Assembly: GCF_963576545.1 (NCBI RefSeq)
Contig: NC_083638.1
Span: 31,279,400 to 31,343,399 of the forward strand
DNA: 64,000 bases
Direction: 5' to 3'
Origin: Limanda limanda
Taxonomy: Eukaryota; Chordata; Actinopteri; Pleuronectiformes; Pleuronectidae
Below, piece by piece: positions 48,261-57,971 of this stretch (position 1 is its first letter; each line of letters starts with the position of its first letter). The notes beneath the pieces were generated by a model. It had not been told where the DNA came from, searched no databases, and saw nothing but the letters and a program-made list of their open reading frames with translations. A program made the position numbers and the translations under genes.

Positions 48261-48805
48261 CCTACCTTACCTCACCTTACAATAATTGGTCAAAAAGAGA
48301 GCAAACAGAAATAGCAGAGAAACAGATCAGGATTACACAGAATCAATGTTAACTGCTGGTCTCCTTGATGCATCAAGTCTACATTGAGACATCAGCTGCT
48401 GCCTGAGTTCTCCTTTCACCAGCTTCCAGAAAACTTCAATCACAATGTGTTAGCAAGCAGCAATATTGGCAACATAGACAAGCCCAGTATTGCACATGTT
48501 CTTCTCTCCACCTGATGAAGGTAAGCGCAATATTCACACTCGTTTAGCTCTGACCTCCTGAGGTCAGGCAAGCTCTCAATGCTCCAATATGTTCTTTTTA
48601 TATTTTAATTTCCATTGTTGTTCTATTCGGCACTGGCTCTGCATTGACTTGGTATACACACTTTTTATGTTTAACTATATTTTTAGACTTCGTACTTGAT
48701 TGCTTCATTGTACTGTACTTTATTGTATATTGTGTTACATAAACTGCAAGCTGGCACAATAATTTCCCTCAGGACTAATACAATCTATCTTGTCTTGTCA
48801 TATCT

Positions 48806-50640
48806 TCACCAGCTAGTTTCTAACTGGATCTGACTGCTGGAGGCCGGCTGAAGCCAGCTTTCTTTAACAGGTTTGAGCTTGGAGACATGGAATGTTGGAT
48901 GGACCATCATGGCGGAGACCCTGGCAATTGGAAAAGGACCCGCAACCCGTGGATGGACTCCGGAGTGGATGGTGACGAGGGGACAGCCAAACCAGCCGGC
49001 CAGGAGTGTAGTGGGGCGCCGGGATGCAGTTCCGGTTTGCCTCTCTACCCACAATGTTAAGAATAGTGATGTTACCGTCTGATGGAGGAAGTCCAGGGAC
49101 GAAGTCAAGAGAGATGTGAGACCATGGACGATGAGGAATGGGCAGTGACTGGAGCAGACCTGAAGGAGCCTGGCGGGCACTCTTGTGCTGGGAATAAATC
49201 TAAATGACAGTTCACAATAAACTCCTTAGTGTCCTTCTCCATAGAACCCCACCAGAAGCGTTGCCTCAACAGAGCTAGGCTGCGTCTAACCCCTGGGTGA
49301 CAGGCAATGCGAGAACAGTGTTCCCACTGGAGTACCTGGGAGCGGAGATTCACGGGGACAAACAGACGATTTTCAGGCCAGGCGCTGGGTGATCCGCCTG
49401 ACCCTGCTTCACCACATCTTCAATGTCCCAGGTTCAGTGTTGGGAGTAACGGCGTTTAAGTATAACGGCGAGTTCTTTTTCAGTAACGGAGTAATCTAAT
49501 TAATTACTTTTGTCATCGTTACAACGCCGTTATCGTTATTGATAATGTAAAGTGGCGCGTTACTACAATTTGGTTGAATGAAGCGGTCAGTCGGCGATCT
49601 CAACCGGCAGCGACTCCGCAGTCCCCGACGCTGTTTGATCCGTTACAATATTACACCCCAGCTGCGTGGAGAGAGCTGTCTCACTGCACGCTCTGACTAC
49701 AGCTCAAGACAGCGACAATGGCGACGAGCCAGGGAAATTCAAAAGTAGCGTTCAATAACTGGAAGTACCGGCACTACTTCTCACACTACTTAATGGCCAG
49801 ATTTTCCTTTGTTTCTTTTTACCCAAGTTTACATTTGCACTTGAATTTTATTTTCAATATTTATTTTTATATGTTTTAATTCTATGCATCATATGGCAGG
49901 CTGCAATCTATTGAGTTCAAATAAATACCAAATGTTCTAAAATACTGTATATAGTGTTTTTATTCTTCAATCAGTTAATATAAACATCTTTGACGTTAAA
50001 GATGTTACAGAACGTAACAGCGTTATAAAACATGAAAAATAACGCCACAGTTACTTTGCTGAGTAACTAATTACTCTAACAATGTGGTAACTGAGTTACT
50101 AACTCAATTACTTTTTGGGAGAAGTAATTTGTAACTGTAACTAATTACTTTTTAGAAGTAACTTGACCAACACTGCCCAGGTTACAACGCCGATGACCAC
50201 TTTGGAGGAGAGGATGCTTTCAGTTGGTGAGGAACAACTGTCTGACTGGAACTGACGGGACAGGGCATCAGGCTTGACATTCTTTGACTTTGGGAGAGGA
50301 ATGCTCCCACCCTGGAGTCCGATGTGTCCACCTCCACAATAAACTGGCGCTCTGGTTCTGGAAAGACAAGGATGGTTGCCCTTGCAACAGTTAAAATGCA
50401 GAAGAGATAAGTGGGAGGGGGTACTTGTTTTTAATGGTGATGTTGTTCAGGCCACGGTTATCAATGCAGGGCCGGAGGGTCTTGTCCTTCTTGTCCACGA
50501 AAAATAATCCAGCTCCAGCAGGGGATGAATAAGGACGGATAATGCCAGCAGCCATCCTGAGTGTGTTCAAATCAGCCGGAGGATCCCGTGCCGCCAGCTC
50601 ATCCTTCATGATGTCAGAGAGGCCATTTTAAAAAAGCGTC
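48806..50640 (-). pseudogene. Ty3/gypsy pol relic: RT start, RNase H, integrase (broken)
   Basis: On the minus strand, order from 50640 down: an RT N-terminal stretch ([20 protein letters not shown] then [20 protein letters not shown]), then RNase H-like ERQFIVEVDTSD near 50340. Beyond the hAT insertion come the integrase zinc-binding region (HPGVRRSLALLRQRFWWGSM, 49320-49240) and its C-terminal region ([13 protein letters not shown], about 48870). RT catalytic parts are missing between the first two pieces, and frame breaks and stops are frequent. A dead gypsy-type retrotransposon; no functional product is expected. Confidence 0.82.
49435..50175. mobile_element. hAT MITE, 741 bp, inserted in the gypsy relic
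   Basis: The ends are CAGTGTTGGGAGTAAC and the inverted 'gtaacttgaccaacactg'. A perfect 8-bp target duplication CCCAGGTT flanks it (49427-49434 and 50176-50183). The interior is full of 'taacg', 'cgttac' and 'gtaact' motifs and encodes no transposase. The gypsy coding sequence resumes on the far side. Confidence 0.92.
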
Positions 50641-50681
50641 CGTCAGCGAGGAAGAATTCCAATCCCTCTCAGCTAATCTAA

Positions 50682-50940
50682 GTGTTTATTTTAATCAATG
50701 CTGCAAAAACCCTTATCTTGCTGATGTTCTCCTTAAAACGTGACTTCTATCCGTCCTGGGAGAGGGATCACTCACATGTGGCTCTTATCTTTCTACGTTC
50801 TTTTTACCCTGTTAAAAGTTTTTTTCTTTTTTTACACTTGTTTAGGGTTAAGGGCAGAGGATGTCGCACCTTGTTAAAACCCTATGAGACAAATTGAGGT
50901 TTGTGAAAATGGGCTATACAAGTAAAATTTAATTGATTGA
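50682..50940 (+). repeat. Dispersed retroposon-like repeat, copy 3
   Basis: Carries 'ccgtcctgggagagggatca', 'accctgttaaaagttttttt', 'agggcagaggatgtcgcacc', 'gggctatacaagtaaaattt' and an ATTGATTG tail. It is the most complete copy besides 2945-3240 and sits between two gypsy coding blocks. Confidence 0.75.
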
Positions 50941-52209
50941 TTGATGATTGATGATCAGGTGATTGTCACTAGGTGTGGAGTAACGGCCTGAGCTGACTGG
51001 GTCTTTCTTCACCTGCCCATGTTTGATGATGAAACCCAAAAAGCTCTCAGATGTTACATGATATTCACCCTCCTCCGCCTTCACATAAAGCTTGCTTCCA
51101 AGAGGTGGCAGAGTAATAACCGTACATGTTGGACGTGTTCCTCCATACTCCGGAAGAAGATTAAGATAACAGGACGTCATTGAAAAGGGCTTGAAAAATA
51201 TCAGGGGTGTTGGTGATTCCGAATGGCATGACCAGGTATTGACCCAGGGTTGTCTCAAAGGCTGTTTTCCACTCCTCTCCCTTTTCGGATCAGGATGAGC
51301 TGGTAGGCATTTCTCAGGTTCAGACTTTGGCTTGGTCAACTAGAAGTGGAGGGTATTAATTTTTCACAGAAATGTCATTCAATACTCTAAAATCAATGCA
51401 CGGGCGGCTGTGGCTGGGGGGTAGACTGGTCGTCCTCCAACCTGAAGGTCGGCAGTTCGATCCCAATTCTGACCCATCTGCATGCCGAAGTGTCCTTGGG
51501 CAAGATGCTGAACCCTGAATATAATAACATACCCTCATAGAATAACAAAGTGCTGCAAATAGATGCACTGTATGAATGTGTGTGTGAATGTAAAACTGAA
51601 CTGTAAAGCGCTTTGAGTGGTCATGAAGACTGGAAAAGCGCTATATAAATACAAAGAAGAAGAAGAAGTATCTTGTCCTTCCTGGCCACAAAGCAAAAGG
51701 AGGAGCTAGGGAGTCGTTTCTCCATGGCCTCTCTCTCGGGACGGGAGAGGTTATACAGGCGACTGGGTGGGATGGCAGGGCCAGGGAGCAGGTCAGTGTA
51801 CCAGGGACAGGTAGAGAGTAAATGACCAGCCATGCTGCAGTAAATGCATAAGCAGGCCACAGGGCATCGCTGGTGCACGGCTGGTGAGACGAGCACTACC
51901 CAGCTGCATCGGCTCTTCAGCGGAGGGAGGAGATGGAGGCCTTGAAGGAGTTACACAGAGGCTAGGCACTGAGAGTTGTCTTGGTGGAGCCCGGGTGATT
52001 AAGGAGGGATAATTATTAGCTCTCTCCCAGCGACATTCCCGGATGCGGTTATTTATACGCATAGATAAGGAAATGAGCGCGGCTAAGCTATCTGTGTCAT
52101 CTCTGGTCGCCAACTCATCCTTTAGATAATCGGCCAGCCTTAACACAAACGACCCTTGCAATGATAAGTCATCCCACCCAGGCTGTGCTTTGAGAATTTG
52201 AAATCCCAC
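50941..52209 (-). pseudogene. Ty3/gypsy gag and RT relic, split by a SINE
   Basis: On the minus strand: a gag-like tail (FVLRLADYLKDELATRDD, 52140-52080, followed by a basic and Pro-rich part). An RT start follows, interrupted by a SINE between RKDK (about 51680) and CIDFRVLNDISVKN (about 51395-51356). RT core is then readable near 51290-51190 ([20 protein letters not shown]). A further stretch carries [15 protein letters not shown] (about 51040-51000). Several frameshifts and stops. This block repeats the RT start also found at 50.6 kb, so two copies or a rearrangement are present. Confidence 0.78.
51395..51668 (+). mobile_element. tRNA-derived SINE, plus strand, near full length
   Basis: Head 'ggcggctgtggctggggggt' contains a box A-like 'tggctggggggtagactgg'. 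Box B-like 'ggtcggcagttcgatccc' follows 40 bases later. The body has 'cgaagtgtccttgggcaag', and the 3' end is 'aaagcgctttgagtggtca' and 'aaaagcgctatataaatac', then AAG repeats. It splits a gypsy RT reading frame. Confidence 0.85.
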
Positions 52210-52244
52210 CTCCTACTCTGCCACTGATCTCGACCCCTGACGCA

Positions 52245-52332
52245 ATGTAAATGGTAAATGGATTTGTATTTATATAGCGCTTTGACCATCAGGTCGGAGG
52301 ACGACCACTTTACCCCTCAGCCACAGCCGCCC
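52245..52332 (-). mobile_element. tRNA-derived SINE, minus strand, internally deleted
   Basis: 'ggatttgtatttatatagcg' joins directly to 'caggtcggaggacgaccact' and 'cctcagccacagccgccc'. The head and tail of the SINE are fused, with the middle missing. Confidence 0.7.
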
Positions 52333-52973
52333 AATGTGAGAATCTGATTAGCCGCCTCCTTTCCCCGAACTAGATAATCGTAAACGTTCCTCATCTCAGC
52401 TATGAAGGAAGGATATGAATTACAAATAGGTGATCCCATGTCCCATAAAAGCTGTAGCCCACTGAGCTACCTTACCCAATAGTAATCCGTGAGTATGTTG
52501 AGATTTAACCAAACCAAGCACCTAAACCTCCTGAATCCAAACAAACCAACCAATCCAGGGAGGAGAGACTGCTCATGTACCCATGAATGTGTGTTCTCTA
52601 GAATAAATGTGACATATATTCGAAGTGAAGGGTTAAACCTTTGACTGCAGTAGATGTGGAGAAGATTTTAAAAGTCTTTGTTTTTTCCTCAGAGGAAGTT
52701 AGTTAAAGGATTCTTTGGGCCCAAACCCTGGGGGAGCTGAGCAGGCAGGTGGAACCGAGAGCACTAGACCAGTCTTCTCAGAATGCATTAAGGGGGGCGG
52801 CCATCCCCATACATGGTGGATTGTCTATTTTGCTCAGGAAGGTTTCTAAATGAGTGAAATGACCTCGAAGTATCATCAGCTGACATAACAGATATACATC
52901 CATGTATATCCTGCTCCTATCCTACATGTTTTTCGGCCATGTGTGTGCCTGCTCCTCTTGTGTGTGTGTGTGT

Positions 52974-53005
<32 letters not shown>

Positions 53006-53650
53006 CTGTGTGTCTGTGTGCATGTGTGTACATGTTCTATTGATTTGGAGTGTTCATTTGTTGGATGTAAATTTACCTTATTATTAATACTATTTAGTGA
53101 TCCACTGCATTAAACTTAACCTTTATCTAAGCCCATTTAAAGAGAAAAAATAGAGAGATGCACTTGTATCTTAAAAGATAAGATCTATTATCAACTTCAG
53201 GTGACTGAGAGGATCCACACCAGGTGTTTAAGTTTACCCCGCAAGGACCTGGCATACTAAGCTTATTAGATCTTTGACTCTAGAGCACTGTTAAACAGAT
53301 TGTGATTATTTTTCCTGCACCCTCCCTGTGTGATAGGAAGATTTTACTGACAATGCACAAGCTGCTTCAAGAATCCTCAATTTAGCCAAATAGAGTGGAG
53401 GCTAGGGAGAAATGCTGATGCAATTAGATTTTTGTCATTGACTTTTTTTTAATTGTCCAAAGAGCATGACTAACAAAAATCTTTTCTGATGCTTTCACCT
53501 CTGAGCTCAGGTTTTCTTTAGGTTTAGGCAAAGGAGCTACTTCTTCCAGCTTTGGGAAATATAAGTACAGATTGCTGCTTGTAGTGATGACATTTGTCCC
53601 TGGCCAAATTGATCACCATTAGTACAAGAGGTTAGTTCCAAAATATAAAG
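52333..53650 (+). other. Intergenic, GT microsatellite and unique sequence
   Basis: A GT run with TCTG interruptions at about 52959-53020, otherwise ordinary A/T-rich DNA. I see no gene. Confidence 0.55.
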
Positions 53651-54052
53651 GAATTGTGCATTTTGTGATAAAAGCATGAAATTTGGTACACCTATAGCCA
53701 AAGGCATTCTCAAAAGATTTGGATGTGGAGCCATCATGAATTTTCAACATGGCGCCCATGGCAGCCATTTCTCAAAATGTCCGCCAGCAACAACTGTTTT
53801 CTTATGAATGATGGATTTAATATGATATTTCAGACTTATTTACCATTCATACTACTTGGTAAATGTCTTTTGGATAGTGGAACATTTTCATTGAAAATTC
53901 AAAATGGCCGCCAACTGGTTAGATATGGATGATCTCTATGTTTAATTATACATTTATCTTGATGCAGAATTTGATTTGGGAACTTTGGAATTTCTAAGAA
54001 TCTTCTTTCTATCTCAAAATACTCATGTTAAGCAAGGGAAACCTAGGGTCTA

Positions 54053-54540
54053 TCACAGGGAAGACCAGTCACACTCGCCTTCACAGACACAAAGGGCTGT
54101 GCACTGTAAGTGGGATTTTTTGCACTTACACTGCCCAACACAACCTTTCTTGCATTTGCATGAGACAAGTTCATAACTTGACTGGCCTGCATCTGGTAGG
54201 CATGTCCAGAAGGGTTCATAGTCCCCCTCAGGTGACTTTGACCAGCCCCATTCGTATGGTGAAGGTAGTTCTGGTGTTGACACCAGGACTGTACTGTATC
54301 ATCCAGTCTTCCAATTGACAACGTTGAAGAGAGCTGACCAAGTTCATTAAACTGGATTAACTGCTCCGCAAGTGAAGTGTATCCACTCCCCTTGTCTGCT
54401 CGCGTGGACTGCAAAGGACATCTCAATGCCTCTGCCGTGTGCTCTTGGCATATAATGCAGAGATTCCAGTCAGTCTTGGCTTTGCAAGATGTTGATGGTC
54501 CTTGACCATCAAAATTCACAAGCTTGAACTTCTTCGACAT
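54053..54540 (-). pseudogene. CXC-domain transposon protein, internally deleted and frameshifted
   Basis: ATG at 54540. The N-terminal part reads MSKKFKLVNFDGQG, WNLCIICQE, LRCPLQSTRADKGSGYTSL and LSIGRLDDT, with paired cysteines that may form a zinc knuckle. From about 54290 a second frame carries the C-terminus: SPYEWGWSKS, then the cysteine-rich CKCKKGCVGQCKCKKSHLQC and CTALCVCEGEC, ending at 54053. The latter is a Tesmin/TSO1 CXC-like metal-binding, DNA-binding fold, which I recall at the C-end of long uncharacterised proteins of fish and invertebrate mobile elements. Function is inferred only. Confidence 0.65.
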
Positions 54541-54939
54541 TTTGTCAGGTAAGAAAAACAATGTCTGCAGTAAAGGCAGAGGGGTTATCCTTTTACCACC
54601 TTTTACTACAGGGAAACACATTCAAGTATGGGATACAACTAGGTTCGGATAACATTACCCTACACCTAGCCCGATCGTTCATCCAGTACCATTTAATTCC
54701 TGTGCGATCTGTACACCATCCGGGTAACTATATGAAAATCATATAAAGCCCCGTTACCCTTGGCTCGGCTCTCCCGCGCTGGCACATCCTGTCCATTCAG
54801 GTGCGGCTATCTAACTACATCTAACTCTGTAAGCTAAGCAGATGTGGGCCTAGAATTAGATAGCATTTAGGAAACTAAACTACACTACCACTTAACTTAC
54901 ACCACAACTAGCACATTAAATACAGAAAAGGGCAATGGA

Positions 54940-55054
54940 TGGGTTTCCCAAAGGAAAAAAGCATGTTCTTAGCCTACGCACGTGCTTTGTGCCCATTGTG
55001 ATGCATGGGCACGTGCGTAGGCTAAGTACGTGCTTTTTTCCTTTGGGAAACCCA
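54940..55054. repeat. 115-bp near-perfect hairpin
   Basis: Left arm 'tgggtttcccaaaggaaaaa' through 'ttagcctacgcacgtgc' is inverted on the right as 'gcacgtgcgtaggctaa' through 'tttttcctttgggaaaccca'. The loop is only about 20 bases. Likely a very short foldback MITE nested within the CXC-domain element. Confidence 0.85.
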
Positions 55055-55706
55055 TAAGAGGAGTGTGTTTAGCTGGCACTGAACCCCATGCTGAGTTTCA
55101 CAGCAGTGGTGTCACCAGTGTGCCCTGGTTGTGCTTCAACATCCACTCTATTACTTTTTTTTTTTTTCATTGGGTAACATTTCAATTACAATAAAATAGA
55201 TGATAGTGTACTTGAAATTATAGATTTAATTTCAGAAATATGGCTGCCATCTTGTTGTAGGTGACCAGTGGTCACCAAGTGTGACTATTGTGGTCACCAT
55301 TTCTGAGTTAGAAGGAAGCTTCTGGCCAATTGTAAAGTTCCAAATTTGAATTCTGCACAAAGAAAAGGAAATAAAAAATAATACTGGTTTGACACCGAGA
55401 TCACCCATATCAGACAGTCATAAAAGTGATGGCTGCAATCTTGAAGATGTCAGCCATCTTGAATATTTAATGACAAATTTAGATTATCCAAAAGACATTT
55501 ACCAAGTACTATGTATGGTAAATAAGCCTGAAACATCATATTATATCCATCATTCATAAGCGAACAGTTGTTACTGACAGCCATTTTGAAAGATGGCTGC
55601 CATGGGCGCCATTTTGAAAATTCATGGTGGCGCCATATCCAAATCTTTTGAGAATGCCTTTGGCTATAAGTGTACCAAATTTCATGCTTTTATCACAAAA
55701 TGCACG

Positions 55707-57136
55707 ATCGTTCTGGTTACCAGCTGCACTACATAAGTCGTCGCTTATTATAAACAAATAGTGTAGCTTCTAAGATTAATCCAGAGGGGGGCCAAGTCAC
55801 TTTGGTTCATGACTACAAATCTCATTGTATCGTTGGATACCTTCCTGTTGCATATTATAATTGCACAAAGTTTCTGAAAAATATGAATATTTGCACTTGT
55901 TGGCCCATTCAGGTGAGTGGCCATTCTTTAATTTGACAAGTTATGGCAATGATTTAAAGAAATGTCTTCTGCTTTTATTTTCATTTCCCTCTCTTGTTCA
56001 CTGTGAGACAGGGACATAATTAGAGATGTGTGTGTGTGTGTGTCAACAGGAAATGAAGCAGGATTTGTGCGGTATAACGCCTTGTGTGCTGTGCAGTCTG
56101 AAGCAGGTTTACATTTTTAAGACTGCTGATTCTCAACAGTTTTCACACAAGATGGAATTACACTGGCATGTATTGTGGTTGCTGTAGCTCGTTTGAATGT
56201 AAGCATATGTTAGTTTATCCCCCTTTGTGTTTAAGTGGCCTGATCAACGACTGTATCTGTTTCCCCTCTGTGTCAGTTGAGGAGGTCAGTTTGTGCTGTT
56301 ATCTTGTCTTCAATTGGTGCCTGAATTAAAACATTTTAGGTTGACCCTTTATGGGCCCAAATTTGTTGTAAAGTAGATTTTTCACCTTTTTTTTAATAAA
56401 AACAAAAAAACTATGTTTCTCTCTGGTCTACCTGCTTGGTCCCTAAAACAGACAATAGAAACAGAACAGACTCTGTTCAAACACATTTCCCCCCGACGCC
56501 TAGTCTTGGCCAGATTGAAGCCAGTGTCATTGATGTAAATGAAGGCGGTTGACAGATGATATGTGAATATGGACCAACTCAGGACCGCATTCTACATTTT
56601 CAGACAAGGCTGGGGGCGCGGTTGGTTTATGTCAAACTCATATCGTTAAAGCAAGCCAGGGACAAGGTAGGTTGTAACAATTCATCTTATTTAGAATATA
56701 AAGGGGAAAAAATCACACATGCTATTATTTAAGAGAACAGGTGTATCTGACACTCTGTGTATCGACGCCGCCAGCTGACATTTTACAAAAAAAGGATAAT
56801 ACAACATAAGATTGGAAATATTGTTTGTGCCACTAAAATATGAAAAAAATATATATAATAAAGAAAGTGACTCAGACAAGTTGCAATTACTAGTTTGTAT
56901 TACCCAAAAAATTAACTATACACTCGTCCCACCTGAACATCAAATTGAAAACAAAGACTGGAAGGTATGCAAAACGTCTCAACTCCAACAATTTGTGTGG
57001 CGTGGTGAGATTGCCGCAAACAGAAATATATAAATAATCCACGCTATTCTCACCACCCCTGATTGCCCAGAAAAAGAGTGCAAGGCTCATGGTCTTTCAT
57101 GAAAGTTTCAATTAAGTAAGTTTCTTGGAAATAATC
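55707..57136 (+). other. Intergenic, no recognised feature
   Basis: Unique A/T-rich sequence with a short GT run near 56030. No exon, transposon end or conserved ORF is seen. Confidence 0.5.
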
Positions 57137-57971
57137 CTTTGGTCCTATCCCATTTAACCCCTTGGCCATATCCCTACCCCTATCCCTTGTTTTCGAGGGT
57201 TATCATGCCCCATGAAACGGATTCACAAGAGGTAGTGGTTGAATTCTTCCCCTTCGAAGTGGGACAGCCCTTCAAGAAGCCGTTACATCATCAGTAGTCG
57301 TCACAAAAATCCGACAGGTCATCAGTAGTCGTCGATGTGAATAGACAAGACAATTTTGCCGGGGATGATATTGTAATGACATTGTTGAGATCTTAAATAA
57401 GCCAATGCTATTGTTGCAGTTACTAAAGTGACAAACCTATAATATCCATTAATATCTATGCTAATGCAGGTGAATCAATGACATTTGAAATTGAAAAGCT
57501 TGGATGCTCTGCATTTTTTCATTAATATGAAACACAGGCTGCTAGCAGTGGTCATCGCAGGCTCAATCAAGTGCATTTTGTCTTCAAAGAGGTGGGATGC
57601 GACTTGAAATCATGTGAAAATACGGGATTATCATGCAAAAAAATGCTAATGCTAGCAGGGTCACAACCTTTTTTTTAAGGTTGTTGTGAAAAAAGTTACC
57701 ATAATACATAGAAATGATATTAAACTAAGATATTACAATCATCATCTTAATTTTTAAATCCGTATTAATGGAGAAAATACTACATTTGTGAGTTTCCCAA
57801 ATTTGCAAGTACTCCTCCATTGGAAGTGTCGGTCTGAAAAATCGCAGCTTGGAGGGGCACAAAGCCCTATCCTTTAGCCGAACCCCTCCATCCCAACAGG
57901 TATTGGGACCTACCCCTACACCCGCAAAACGAAGAGGAAGGGATAAGGGGTGAAATGGGATTGGGCCTAAG
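57137..57971 (-). mobile_element. MITE family X, copy 2, inverted relative to copy 1
   Basis: The left end 'ctttggtcctatcccattta' and right end 'tgaaatgggattgggcctaa' are mutually inverted. The interior 'aaataagccaatgctattgt', 'gttactaaagtgacaaacct' and 'gctaatgcaggtgaatcaat' matches the complement of 26560-26700. It lacks the GACGAGACG block of copy 1. Confidence 0.8.

Larger units (their letters stand above)
53655..55706 (-). mobile_element. Large inverted-repeat element with CXC-domain ORF
   Basis: Left arm about 53655-53915 is inverted at about 55440-55706: 'tgcattttgtgataaaagca', 'gaaatttggtacac', 'ccaaaggcattctcaaaaga', then 'ggcgcccatggcagccat', 'gatggat' and 'cttggtaaatgtcttttgga'. 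Arms agree at roughly 85-90% by eye. Between them is a minus-strand ORF whose N- and C-terminal parts belong to a family of larger transposon-associated proteins, so the middle has been deleted. No clear target duplication was identified. The superfamily is not known to me. Confidence 0.7.

Noticed and set aside
54025..54318. 97-codon + ORF in the CXC element
   Set aside because: Antisense shadow of the cysteine-rich minus-strand ORF.
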